Shown here in pieces: positions 44,958-56,689 of a DNA stretch of 64,000 bases. The stretch's first letter is position 1. The number at the start of each line of letters is the position of its first letter. The DNA comes from Tethya wilhelma (Eukaryota; Porifera; Demospongiae; Tethyida; Tethyidae). The stretch covers positions 5,713,009 through 5,777,008 of the forward strand of contig CAXIPT010000004.1 of the NCBI GenBank assembly GCA_964030475.1, read 5' to 3'. Position numbers and translations under genes: made by a program. Below the pieces are notes generated by a model. The model made no database searches and was not told where the DNA came from. It was given only the letters and a program-made list of their open reading frames with translations.

Positions 44958-45255
44958 ACACACACTGTGACACACACACACAGATGGTGTCCACAAAGTA
45001 ATCTACCTACCTATTATTGGAGGTGTTCTTGGTACCCTTGTTGTTTGTGGCTGTATCTGTTTCAATGCAATCATCTTTTGCTGGTACGTAAGACGTCGCA
45101 ATCGCCGGAAGGCCGCTAGTGGCTATTCTGAACTGGACTCCTCAAATGAGAAGTACCTTCAGCTGGATATCATTAACATTGAAATCACAGCCAGTGGGGG
45201 TGAAGACAAAGTTGAAAGTAAAGAGGATGATAAAGAGAGCAAAGATAAAGATTAA
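43227..45255 (+). CDS. SRCR receptor gene A (3' part): SRCR, transmembrane helix, ITAM-like tail
   Basis: Exons: 43227-43377 (second half of an SRCR domain, damaged: length not a multiple of three, frame lost between SNVLKDC and FHDQDAGV); 43462-43596 ([18 protein letters not shown], then [11 protein letters not shown]); 44564-44737 ([13 protein letters not shown], then MCGPEA); 44984-45255. Introns are phase 1. The last exon encodes [16 protein letters not shown] as the membrane helix, stop-transfer RRRNRRK, and a cytoplasmic tail with YSEL and YLQL six residues apart, ending ESKDKD. The intron at 43597-44563 contains two mobile elements. The start of the gene is not identified, and the damaged exon suggests decay or an exon skipped in splicing. 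Surface scavenger/adhesion-type receptor by domain content. Confidence 0.65.
43749..44065. mobile_element. TA-flanked element, copy 3 (truncated, reverse orientation)
   Basis: Starts AGCCTCGGCGC after TA and matches the right part of the copies at 31619 and 33505 in reverse, ending abruptly near 44065. Lies in an intron of SRCR gene A. Confidence 0.6.
44079..44287. mobile_element. MITE with ATACCGTATAGCGGGAAA ends
   Basis: About 24-bp inverted termini (ATACCGTATAGCGGGAAA and TTTCCCACTATACGGTAT). A half copy of the end occurs at 49970 in SRCR gene C. Confidence 0.65.
44880..44983. repeat. CA microsatellite before the transmembrane exon
   Basis: Interrupted (CA)n directly followed by the AG used as acceptor of the exon starting at 44984. 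Apparent His/Thr frames through it are spurious. Confidence 0.85.
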
Positions 45256-47056
45256 AAAATGCATTGCATATGTAGAAATCGTTAAATGTGAAGAAGGCAT
45301 TTAGAGTGCCTATATAAACACTGTATATAGTAGAGAATTTTGTGTAGGAACTGTAGAAAAGTAAACAGATAGCTATATAGATAGCTATAGCCCTGTTTGT
45401 AGATTTATACAATTTCTGAAATTAATGCAAGTATTAATTTTGAGTATACATTGTTATTGTGGTCAATTCCTACCTAGTGTAGCTGCATGTATAAGCCGTG
45501 TCATATCAGCAACTTTAGCGCTATTGATTTTGACGACCTTTACCGTATTGGTGAGGGCGTTCTGATTTTGTTCCCTGTCGGTGTTTTGTAGTCATCTAGT
45601 GGGACGATGGCAAGGAATGGACACTCTTCTCCTACAGTAACCACCTTCTATGTCTTTGCTGGGTGTCTCTGTCTACTCTATGTACCGCCCTGTGACGCCT
45701 GTGAGTTCAAAATCCGCAGTGTTTTCATTCAGTGTCTCGATCAATTTGTAAAAGGGCCTGAAAGCAGAGCAGACCCATTTAAACCACATGCAGATAGTGA
45801 CCTAAACAGATCTGTCACTTGTACATACACGTATCTATAGTTTGTTCAGATAGAGATGGAAATTTCTACACCAATGGGGATCTGAGGCTACGTCGAGGAA
45901 GCATGAATGGGTTTGAAAATGCTGGCAGAGTTGAGATCTGCTACAATAACACATGGGGTACAGTCTGTGATGACTTCTGGGACAATGAGGATGCTAGAGT
46001 AGCATGTCGACAGCTGGGACTCCCCACTGAAAGTAAAATTAATGTCTAAATATAAATTTATTTCTAAAGTTTTTAATGTACGACATAAGGAATACATTGT
46101 CATGTAGACGTACACACATACACACTCTAAATTTCAATCTAGGGACCACAGCCTTTTCTCAGGCTTATTTTGGTGAAGGAGTTGGCCCTATATGGCTGGA
46201 CCGGGTCAACTGTGCTGGGAATGAGAGCAGACTGGATAGCTGTTCGTACAGTCCCTATGGAGAGCACTATTGTAGTCACTCTGAGGATGCTGGGGTCAGC
46301 TGTGGAAATAAAAGTAAGAAGGGAGAGAGTCAGATGAGGGGTCAGAGCTATATAGGAGGTGCAACAGTGGAGCACCTTTGCCAAAGCTTTGCTTGGAGGT
46401 AGTCTGGTGCGTATACATGTATATGTAAGGGACTGACTTCACCAGACTACCTATAGCTTGGAGGCGCTAGGCCGGTGCATGTGATCAAGTCCCAATGCTA
46501 AGTATTGTAGTCATGTGATTGGAATGTAATTAAGGGCCTTGTCAGCCAGCTTAGCAAATGTGCTACAGTGTAAGTACCTCTAGGATATGAATATAAGCAA
46601 AGAATTGCTGATTTTGTCCTTTGACCTTTTGAGCACCAATTAGGCCTTGTGTATGAATATCATTAATGCTAATTTATACACTCGCTCAAAAACAAAAACA
46701 ACAAAACAACCCATAAATATTCTATCTTGCAGCTAGAAAAATTTTATGATGATACATAATAGATGTCTTGCTTTTTGTGTCTTTTGTGATACATAACAGC
46801 CTCCACCATTCCTACTCCTGTTTGTTCTCCTGACGACGTGAGACTAGCTGGAGGTAGAGATGACTTTGAAGGAAGAGTTGAGATCTGTCGCAACTACCAG
46901 TGGGGTACCATCTGTGACCACGAATGGGACGATGATGACGCTAGAGTAGTGTGTCGACAACTGGGACTACCCACTTCAGGTATAATATTGCTAGTCTACC
47001 ATTGCCTCCTTCCCAGGCTTGACTTGCTAGTCTAGCATATAATATAGCCATGTAAG
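44984..47056. repeat. Direct tandem duplication, unit 1 (2073 bp)
   Basis: Unit 2 starts at 47057. Identity looks close to complete for the first 1.7 kb and lower after about 46730. Each unit holds a receptor 3' end (transmembrane exon plus tail), the intergenic promoter, and the first exons of the next receptor gene. Confidence 0.9.
45256..45606 (+). promoter_or_regulatory. Intergenic region and probable promoter of gene B (copy at 47329-47679)
   Basis: Only 351 bp separate the stop of gene A from the ATG of gene B. The stretch includes GACGACCTTTACCG, also found at the foldback ends near 36650 and 62190, and no clear TATA box near the ATG. The same sequence precedes gene C. Confidence 0.35.
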
Positions 47057-47328
47057 ATGGTGTCCACAAAGTAATCTACCTACCTATTATTGGAGGTGTT
47101 CTTGGTACCCTTGTTGTTTGTGGCTGTATCTGTTTCAATGCAATCATCTTTTGCTGGTACGTAAGACGTCGCAATCGCCGGAAGGCCGCTAGTGGCTATT
47201 CTGAACTGGACTCCTCAAATGAGAAGTACCTTCAGCTGGATATCATTAACATTGAAATCACAGCCAGTGGGGGTGAAGACAAAGTTGAAAGTAAAGAGGA
47301 TGATAAAGAGAGCAAAGATAAAGATTAA
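45607..47328 (+). CDS. SRCR gene B: chimeric short receptor created by the duplication
   Basis: Exons 45607-45700 (ATG, signal peptide [18 protein letters not shown]), 45841-46032 and 46143-46313 (one complete [53 protein letters not shown]), 46800-46979 (first half of a second [27 protein letters not shown]), then the duplicated transmembrane exon 47057-47328. All junctions are phase 1 and the last join keeps frame, giving signal-SRCR-half SRCR-TM-ITAM-like tail. The acceptor before 47057 (CCATGTAAG) lacks a good pyrimidine tract, because the CA-repeat acceptor of gene A was not copied. The gene may therefore be poorly spliced or non-functional. Confidence 0.5.
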
Positions 47329-49137
47329 AAAATGCATTGCATATGTAGAAATCGTTAAATGTGAAGAAGGCATTTAGAGTGCCTATATAAACACTGTATA
47401 TAGTAGAGAATTTTGTGTAGGAACTGTAGAAAAGTAAACAGATAGCTATATAGATAGCTATAGCCCTGTTTGTAGATTTATACAATTTCTGAAATTAATG
47501 CAAGTATTAATTTTGAGTATACATTGTTATTGTGGTCAATTCCTACCTAGTGTAGCTGCATGTATAAGCCGTGTCATATCAGCAACTTTAGCGCTATTGA
47601 TTTTGACGACCTTTACCGTATTGGTGAGGGCGTTCTGATTTTGTTCCCTGTCGGTGTTTTGTAGTCATCTAGTGGGACGATGGCAAGGAATGGACACTCT
47701 TCTCCTACAGTAACCACCTTCTATGTCTTTGCTGGGTGTCTCTGTCTACTCTATGTACCGCCCTGTGACGCCTGTGAGTTCAAAATCCGCAGTGTTTTCA
47801 TTCAGTGTCTCGATCAATTTGTAAAAGGGCCTGAAAGCAGAGCAGACCCATTTAAACCACATGCAGATAGTGACCTAAACAGATCTGTCACTTGTACATA
47901 CACGTATCTATAGTTTGTTCAGATAGAGATGGAAATTTCTACACCAATGGGGATCTGAGGCTACGTCGAGGAAGCATGAATGGGTTTGAAAATGCTGGCA
48001 GAGTTGAGATCTGCTACAATAACACATGGGGTACAGTCTGTGATGACTTCTGGGACAATGAGGATGCTAGAGTAGCATGTCGACAGCTGGGACTCCCCAC
48101 TGAAAGTAAAATTAATGTCTAAATATAAATTTATTTCTAAAGTTTTTAATGTACGACATAAGGAATACATTGTCATGTAGACGTACACACATACACACTC
48201 TAAATTTCAATCTAGGGACCACAGCCTTTTCTCAGGCTTATTTTGGTGAAGGAGTTGGCCCTATATGGCTGGACCGGGTCAACTGTGCTGGGAATGAGAG
48301 CAGACTGGATAGCTGTTCGTACAGTCCCTATGGAGAGCACTATTGTAGTCACTCTGAGGATGCTGGGGTCAGCTGTGGAAATAAAAGTAAGAAGGGAGAG
48401 AGTCAGATGAGGGGTCAGAGCTATATAGGAGGTGCAACAGTGGAGCACCTTTGCCAAAGCTTTGCTTGGAGGTAGTCTGGTGCGTATACATGTATATGTA
48501 AGGGACTGACTTCACCAGACTACCCATAGCTTGGAGGCGCTAGGCCGGTGCATGTGATCAAGTCCCAATGCTAAGTATTGTAGTCATGTGATTGGAATGT
48601 AATTAAGGGCCTTGTCAGCCAGCTTAGCAAATGTGCTACAGTGTAAGTACCTCTAGGATATGAATATAAGCAAAGAATTGCTGATTTTGTCCTTTGACCT
48701 TTTGAGCACCAATTAGGCCTTGTGTATGAATATCATTAATGCTAATTTATACACTCGCTCAAAAACAAAAACAACAAAACAACCCATAAATATTCTATCG
48801 TGCAGCTAAAACTTTCAATGATGATACATAATAGATGCCTTACTTTTTGTATCTTTTGTGTTATATAACAGCCTCCACCATTCCTACTCCTGTTTGTTCT
48901 CCTGATGACGTGAGACTAGCTGGAGGGAGAGATGACTTTGAAGGAAGAGTCGAGATCTGTCGCAACTACCAGTGGGGTACCATCTGTGACCATGAATGGG
49001 ACGATGATGATGCTAGAGTAGTGTGTCGACAACTGGGACTACCCATTTCAGGTATGGTATTGCTACCCACCTTACACTCACCCTTTCCTTACCTTGAGTG
49101 TAAGGTCACAAGGGAGAGCCTGCATGGGAATGAGGTA
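47057..49137. repeat. Direct tandem duplication, unit 2
   Basis: Matches unit 1 at 2073-bp offset. It diverges after 48800 and carries an added hairpin insertion from about 49075 on. Confidence 0.85.
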
Positions 49138-50545
49138 GTCTAGTCCTAGACCCCACCTCTTTCGCCAGCGAAATTCCTATTTTTCGCCAGCGAAATTCCT
49201 ATTTTTCACTGGCGAAAGAGGTGGGGTCTAGGACTAGACTAGGAACGAGGCTAGTCTAGCATATAATATAGCCATGCAGCTCTGTATAATATTATGTGTA
49301 AGGGGCTGGCTACATCAAACTAGATAAGAATCTAGGAGCTAGCTATTCCATGCCATGTACTGTGCAGTACATCATAGACCGAAAGTTTGAGTAGTTTTAT
49401 TATTTTAAATTTGCAGGAGCTACTGCCTATTCTAATTCTCACTTTGGTGAAGGTAGTGGGTGGATTTGGTTGGAGAGTGTCAGCTGTTTGGGAACAGAAA
49501 TTGTGCTAAAGAATTGTGATAAGCGTCTTTACAGTACCGATCAATATTATTGCCTCCATTCTGAAGAAGCTGGTGTGAGATGTCAAGATGTTTCTGAAAT
49601 AACAGGTATAAATTCTTCATGCAATCAGGCATGTATAGTTATGCTTGACATTCTCCACAGTCATTTTAAACTTGTACCTTATAGCATATATGTTGTAGGT
49701 GAGATTGGTCTCTAACCATGCTTTGCCACACACACTAAAATGCCATCTCCAGAGTGCACGGAGGGTGATACTAGGCTGGTTAATGGTACTAATTTCAGTG
49801 ATTACACCGAAGGAAGAGTCGAAATCTGTCACAACCACCAGTGGGGCACGGTCTGTGATGACAACTGGGACAAGTTTGATGCTAGAGTGGTGTGCAGGCG
49901 ACTCTACTTACCTACTGAATGTAAGGAACCTATAATAATTGTTGTATGTACATGACAATATTATACATAGTACCGTATAGCGGGAAAGTTTTGCAGGGTT
50001 TAACTTTCAAGTTTTTGTAGATCACAATCTATTTGCCAAGGTTATTATCCAGGATATTCTCCATAGCATATAATGGATATTGCACAGCTCATTCGTGAAA
50101 GTTTATAGCTTTCACTGTCTGTTTCAAATTACAAAAGTGTAGTAGACTAGTCACAAATACACAATGAGAGAAGGTGGTGCATGGTTGTACCACTCATACT
50201 CAGTCTACTGACTGGCAAATTGTTATTCCATTAACAAGAGTAAGAAATACTCTTCCCATACTATGTCTGTAAAATGTTAATTTTTTTAGTGTTTATTATT
50301 TCTAATTAATGATTAATGCAGGGGCAACCCCGTATTCTAATGCTCATTTCGGACAAGGAACTGGACCGATATGGTTGGATGATGTCTATTGTGATGGATC
50401 TGAGGGTGGATTAGAGAGATGCTCCTCTCAAGGGTTCGGAGTTCACGACTGTAGCCATGGTGAGGATGCTGGAGTCAGTTGTGGAATGGTACAACGTAAG
50501 GACAGAGAAGGTTTTTGGCAAGAACTGGAACTTTACTATAATTAT

Positions 50546-50584
<39 letters not shown>

Positions 50585-51725
50585 CACCCATGTCTTCCTA
50601 CTGCACCTCTGAAGAGTCAGGTGATGTGAGATTGCTGGGTGGTACTAGCTACTACGAAGGAAGACTTGAAATCTGTCACAACCACGTGTGGGGCACCATC
50701 TGTGAGAACTACTTTTCTGACAGTGACGCTAAAGTAGTGTGCCGTCAACTTGGATATGAAACCGAAGGTACAATATGTGGGGGGGAGGAAGAGATATGTA
50801 TAATTGTCAGTGTGCAAGAATTTATCCTTTTGGATTTAGTGCTCAGGTAAACTTGGTGAGCATTAAATTTGGCGATTGGCCAACCATTACACGTTCATTA
50901 GCATAAACCACGTGCAGGCAATGCTACAGTAACGTTTGAGTTACTTTTGCAGAAAAAGGGTGTTCTGAAATAAATACATGTATTCACTATAATTAATTTG
51001 TTGAATTTATTTCTGTGCATGCATGTAATGAACACTAATAAGGAAATATTCGGAACTGTATTCGAGCCTTCTTTGAACACTCTCAAGTTTTTAGGTGCCC
51101 AAAATTAATGTGTATAATATCTATTTATTGCACACTTAATGTGATTCAATGCATGACATTGTAGTATCTAAACATGTCCTATAAGACCACATTTCATTCA
51201 TTATTGTCTCTCCTACAGATGCTGTTCCCATCTCTAGTAATTGGCATTTCACTGTGGGAACTGGTCAGATTTGGTTGGACAATGTAACCTGTTACGGTCA
51301 CGAGGCTCGCTTGGAAGACTGCCGCCATTTGCCATTTGGTAGCAGAGGAGCTTGTTTCCATAGCAATGATATCGGGGTCAGATGTGGAAATGGAGGTAAT
51401 GCACACGTGCATGAATCAAAATATAGAAATATAGCTTAGATTGACCACTTCTGTGTATGAATGTAGGCAAGATGCATACAGAGCAGTTGTACGCTCATTT
51501 CAACAGAACCCACTGTGCTATGGCCATGCATGCTTTTGTGCACACTTCAAGTTAATATTTTTATTGATCGAGAGGGGGAAGTTCTTTATTTGATTATGCA
51601 TATTACCCCTTTGACTTGCGTATTGTATGGGGAAGATATACAGCACTGCATTGGTACAGCGTACGTAATATTTTTTTCTTTTACCTAACATCTTTTCTGA
51701 CTGTTTATGGTTTAAAAGTTTAATG

Positions 51726-51798
<73 letters not shown>

Positions 51799-52708
51799 GT
51801 CTCTTATTGCTAGGCACTAGAAGATGAGCGAGGTCTGTTTGATCGCAGCAATCGTAGAATGATCTACATGAACCTTTGTACCCTGGCTCTCAAGAAGCTC
51901 CGAGAGAAGGTGGACCAGTTCCTTCTCGAGGAGAGGAAGCGATCGGACGCTAGGGTAGAGGCTCTCCTCCGATCGGAAGGTGGAGTGTCCAGTCAGGAGG
52001 AGACAGTGAAGGAGGGAGCCTACGAACGACGANNNNNNNNNNNNNNNNNNNNNNNNNNNNNNNNNNNNNNNNNNNNNNNNNNNNNNNNNNNNNNNNNNNN
52101 NNNNNNNNNNNNNNNNNNNNNNNNNNNNNNNNNNNNNNNNNNNNNNNNNNNNNNNNNNNNNNNNNNNNNNNNNNNNNNNNNNNNNNNNNNNNNNNNNNNN
52201 NNNNNNNNNNNNNNNNNNNNNNNNNNNNNNNNNNNNNNNNNNNNNNNNNNNNNNNNNNNNNNNNNNNNNNNNNNNNNNNNNNNNNNNNNNNNNNNNNNNN
52301 NNNNNNNNNNNNNNNNNNNNNNNNNNNNNNNNNNNNNNNNNNNNNNNNNNNNNNNNNNNNNNNNNNNNNNNNNNNNNNNNNNNNNNNNNNNNNNNNNNNN
52401 NNNNNNNNNNNNNNNNNNNNNNNNNNNNNNNNNNNNNNNNNNNNNNNNNNNNNNNNNNNNNNNNNNNNNNNNNNNNNNNNNNNNNNNNNNNNNNNNNNNN
52501 NNNNNNNNNNNNNNNNNNNNNNNNNNNNNNNNNNNNNNNNNNNNNNNNNNNNNNNNNNNNNNNNNNNNNNNNNNNNNNNNNNNNNNNNNNNNNNNNNNNN
52601 NNNNNNNNNNNNNNNNNNNNNNNNNNNNNNNNNNNNNNNNNNNNNNNNNTATTGTGTACAGAAAGAAAGAGGTTGCTTGTGGAATAATGGAGAAGATAGA
52701 TGGTGCGT

Positions 52709-52795
<87 letters not shown>

Positions 52796-54516
52796 CTAGC
52801 CTCTTACTCCTGTACTGATAATGAGCTGAGACTGATTGGAGGCAGTGATGTCCTTCGAGGTAGGGTGGAGGTGTGCCATAACAAGGAGTGGGGCACCGTC
52901 TGTGACAATGGCTGGGACAATGATGATGCTAAAGTGGTGTGCAAACAACTTGGACTACCCACTGAATGTAAGTGTGTAGCTATTCATTGGAGTATGCTTC
53001 AATTGGAAAGGCTCCACATTCAGAGGTATTTCATAAATGTTATGTGGTCCAATTTGGTAAAATTGCATGCTTTCTAAGACTCTAGCTAGTTAGCTGAATG
53101 CATAGTAGTCTTCATGTTCATAATAATTTTGATGTTGTGATGTTTTCTTTTTCCTTATCTCTTACTTGGCCAGTGATGATTTTATTTTTGTTTATGTTTT
53201 ACACAAGTTGTGATGATTATTTCTCTTCTTTAATGCCTCCAGCTGCCACTGCCTACTCTGGTGCCTACTTTGGGCGTGGCAGTGGTTCCATATGGCTGGA
53301 TGAGATGGACTGTGTGGGAGAAGAAGGTTTCTTGGTCTACTGCAACTCGAACTCTTTCGCTTTCGGTTCCAATGACTGCGACCACTTCCAAGATGCTGGC
53401 GTCAGCTGTACGACAATGAAATGTAAGAATTTCAAAATTGAGGCATTTTTGAAGCAACAAACCTAACCTTGTTCCCAGTGTAAAGTCAAAGAGGAGAGCC
53501 TGGGAACGAGAATATTTAAACTATTATTCCCATTATCTGTACCCTGACTATTTTTTATGAGGATTCTGTTTTGACTGTCTTATGTATATAGCTTTCTCTA
53601 CATGATGTTAATCATTCATGTGTGCCATGGCTGTGTGTCTAAATCATTGTTGTTAACTCGTTTCTGCAGCATGTTCAAGCCTAACAAGTGGAGACTGTCG
53701 TAAGTCACTTGTTGACAAAATTGAATCATCCTGTTCAAGATCTACACGCTCACATACTCACTTAGTACGACACGAGTGCACCTTTGCTGAGCTGGCAAGT
53801 GGGTGCAGGTAATCAACTCTCATTGTGGTCACATGATTGGAATGTGATTAAAGGACTTGCCAGCTCAGCAAAGGCACACTCGTGTCATACCTCCTCTGCA
53901 CTGTTATTCTCACGCATTCATTCTCTTTCACACACACACACACACAGTCACCTTCTACGGTGCCACCATTGGTGGATCCATTGGAGGACTACTCCTCCTC
54001 CTCTCTCTCTGTATAACCATCTTCTCCATCCACAAGAGACAAAAGAATCGCCACCAAACTTCAAGAGTGACTCGAGCCACTACTGGTGGAAGTGATGCTC
54101 CTCCTAGGTACAGACCACTGCAACAATACCCCCCACCTAGTTTTAGTGACTCTACCTCCAGTAACCATGGTGACGGAACATTGACTGAGACTCACAGCAC
54201 ACCCATGACATTCTACCCACGTGAACAGAGTGAAACTTACGCCCCTACTGAGCATGCTCAGTTCGAAGTACTCGATGAAGACCCTCCTCCTTATTCAGAG
54301 AATGACCCTTTAATTATTGACAAGGAACAAAATGATGAGTCAGCACATGAAGAGGCTGCATCTCTTTCCTCTCTAGCTCAGAGTGGGACTAGTAACGAAG
54401 AGAGAACTGAGAGACACAATATTGCTGCCACAGCTGATGATCTGCTGCTACACAATGATATCAATGGTGGGAACACTAGTAAAGAAGAAGAGAATAATTA
54501 TACTGATAGAATCTGA
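47680..54516 (+). CDS. SRCR gene C: signal peptide, at least five SRCR domains, transmembrane helix, PPPY tail
   Basis: Exons: 47680-47773 (signal peptide), 47914-48105 + 48216-48386 (SRCR1), 48872-49051 + 49417-49605 (SRCR2), 49753-49920 + 50322-50495 (SRCR3), 50615-50767 + 51219-51395 (SRCR4), [N gap], 52800-52967 + 53243-53422 (SRCR5), 53670-53699 (10-residue stalk), 53948-54516 (TM and tail). All introns are phase 1 and the running length stays in frame up to the gap. Each domain shows VEIC/VEVC, WGTVC, VVCRQLG or similar, GPIWLD and HSEDAGVSC. Split-domain exons recall group A SRCR organisation. The tail (about 165 aa) contains EDPPPYSEN (WW-domain ligand type), PPRYRP and YPPPSF. More SRCR domains may lie in the gap. 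Cell-surface recognition receptor by inference. Confidence 0.82.
49139..49237. mobile_element. Hairpin element in an intron of gene C
   Basis: Arms TAGTCCTAGACCCCACCTCT and complement around a CGCCAGCGAAATTCCTATTT direct repeat. The corresponding place in duplication unit 1 lacks it. Confidence 0.6.
50551..50582. repeat. TC microsatellite upstream of SRCR4 exon
   Basis: (TC)n that doubles as the pyrimidine tract of the acceptor at 50614. Similar tracts precede 51814 and 52800. Confidence 0.85.
51728..51799. repeat. TC microsatellite before the orphan exon
   Basis: (TC)n of about 70 bp that ends just before acceptor TTATTGCTAG at 51813. Confidence 0.85.
51814..52032 (+). CDS. Orphan helical exon before the N gap
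   Basis: Behind acceptor TTGCTAG the sequence is open to the gap in phase 0: [20 protein letters not shown], later [20 protein letters not shown]. It is charged, helical and clearly more GC-rich than the surrounding SRCR exons, whose introns are all phase 1; in phase 1 it hits a stop after three codons. It therefore does not belong to gene C as modelled. A nested gene, or a contig joined across the TC repeat by mis-assembly, would explain it. Confidence 0.45.
52033..52649. other. Assembly gap (617 Ns)
   Basis: Run of N inside gene C. It may hide SRCR exons. Confidence 1.
52712..52791. repeat. TC microsatellite before SRCR5
   Basis: (TC)n of about 80 bp serving as the pyrimidine tract for the acceptor at 52799. 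Long Leu/Ser frames through it are artefacts. Confidence 0.85.
53765..53893. mobile_element. Hairpin MITE in the last intron of gene C
   Basis: Arms TACGACACGAGTGCACCTTT and complement, with inner GCTGAGCTGGCAAG and CTTGCCAGCTCAGC. Related to the inner part of the foldback at 39105-39570 and to sequence at 46500-46570. Confidence 0.65.
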
Positions 54517-56689
54517 TGATTCATTGAGAAACCGATGATAATCCTTATACCTTTCTACCAACGGAAGATTATTTATTATTATTATTGTTATAATTATTAT
54601 AGCAGATCTATATACTTACCTATTATATCATTTATGTTGATTATTGTCAGTGAAAATGAAATGGATTGTGCGCGCATGCGTAGAAATTATGACGTAATTT
54701 TGCCGCCACATGGCTTGCCCTCAGGCGCCCGCGATTATTTTGCGCGGGAATAGTTTTGCCTTCCACTCAGTCAGATTCCTCAGTGCTAGTGCAAGTGTTT
54801 CAAAGCAGTGTATGACTCAACTGAACTGCTATCTTCTCTTCAGCTGTCAGTGAAGAAGTGGTGGAATTCCTCTCACTACCTGGTTTGCACAAAGTTCAAG
54901 GGTCAACAAGTTTCCAAGTCCTATATAAGTTCCTGAGTCCTCACTACCAACTGGCTAGTTCTTCGTATAAGCCATGACACTGTCTGCCAGACAGCTAGCA
55001 CAAAGAGAAGACAACCATGTTGGACTGGCAAGAAGGTACTTAGACTTTACATACCAGCAAATGTGTTTCTATTTTCATGTTTGAACTCAGTTGCCTGTAA
55101 TGTTATAGTGTCACCCTCCTACTGCTTTATTATACTTGTTTGCTTTTCAAAAGCTTAAGTTGGTACAGAGTACTATTATCCATGGGTGCATATGTATTGT
55201 ATGACATTTGTAATTTGTAAGATGTACTGTGAATATGGATAAAAGCTTCAAGGCTTGTTTCTAAATTCAAGTTTCACGGAATTAGGCCATATTCAGCTAT
55301 ACTCTGACAGGATTTCTCTGTATATTATAGCTAGTAGAATTCTGTATATGTGACATTACTCTGTTAACCACCACTCATTGTCAGTTTTCTCCCAATTGCA
55401 GGTTCAAACCACCCTCATACTGTGGAATGTAATTGTCGACACAATACACATCAAATCTGCAAACGGACTACATAAGTTGTTCAAACTGTACAATGGTACT
55501 ACGCGTACATATCGTTCATCTCGTCCAACCGAAACATCCGAATTTGATTCGTATATCGTACATCCAACCAAAATTGATTCTCTGTATATTATCTTCATAA
55601 ATTTTACGATAATATCATTCTACACATCGACAGACGAATCAGTATATCGATTCTATTCTTCTCAGTCAATGTTGTGGTAGAGATATGAATGGTGTGTGTT
55701 GGTAATGTGTTGTTTGATGCGTGGTATGGGAATTCGAAGTGTATTTCGTATATTTATTTGAGGTACATGTATTTATTATTATAGCGCAATGGTATTTGAA
55801 TGGGTTGTTAAATGTTGGCATGCACACACACGTCATGGTATTGTGTTGGTACGTAATGTGTTGTTTGATGCGCAGTTTATGGGAGATGTAATTTGTCGTA
55901 TAATATACAGGAGGTGTATTTCGTGGAAGTATTATATGCGCAAGGGTAATTAATTTGAATGGGTTATTTGCATGCGCACACACATATCACAAAAAGTTCA
56001 TCTATTTATCCGCTACTTCATATCTGTATCATGCACGTCATTTGCAAATACACTAACTGCACGCAGCATAGTTTCAGAGTTAGTTGATAGATCTCACCAA
56101 CTTCTTTACTGGTTTGAATTCATCTGCTTTGGTTTCAACACGAGGATATATTCAGCTAGTGGAGTGGCATCAGGAAGCTTAAATGCTCAGCTTTAAAATC
56201 TAGATCGATGTGGTCATGTTGCCTCGTACCTTCATGATGGCGATGTGTCTACGTCTTGATCTGTAGCTAGTGGTGGGTTTTCTTTTGGTTGCTAATCGAC
56301 TGGTCGCTCTGGGTATATCACTAGTGCTACTGGTGATCTCTGCACATCGTGGCTGGGGTATACAGCCACATCATTGCTGGTTTGTGGATTGTTGGTTTAG
56401 TTGCTTTTGTTCGTTTTCGTGCGAATCGAATCTGGTCTCATCAAGCTAAGTGTTTGTTTGTTTGTTTGTTTGTTTGTTTTTGATTTTGAAGGGAGCATTG
56501 TTGGATATTAAGGGGAGAGCATATAAAAATATGTTTGCATGCATGTGTGTGGGTGGGCAGCCTGGTTGTGTGTGTGTGTGTGTTTGTTTTTGTGTTTGTG
56601 TTTGTGTTTGTGTGTTTTTTTTTTTTTTTGTTTGCTTTTTATCTTTTTTGTTGTTTTTTTTTTTTGTGTGTGTGCATGTACATGCGTGT
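54517..56689. other. Downstream spacer with one weak gene signal
   Basis: Mostly AT-rich. A TATATAAG box at 54922-54929 lies 45 bp before ATG at 54974; a 63-nt frame (TLSARQLAQREDNHVGLARR) runs to GTACTT and could join GTTCAAACC at 55402 behind TTGCAG, ending SYCGM. Only splice signals support it. Other frames to 56200 look random. Confidence 0.3.

Noticed and set aside
44717..45119. His/Thr-rich frames
   Set aside because: Translations of the CA microsatellite; the real coding sequence begins at 44984 in another frame.
51859..52818. 319-codon open frame
   Set aside because: Runs through the N gap and the TC repeat; only the part up to 52032 is real sequence and it is reported as an orphan exon.
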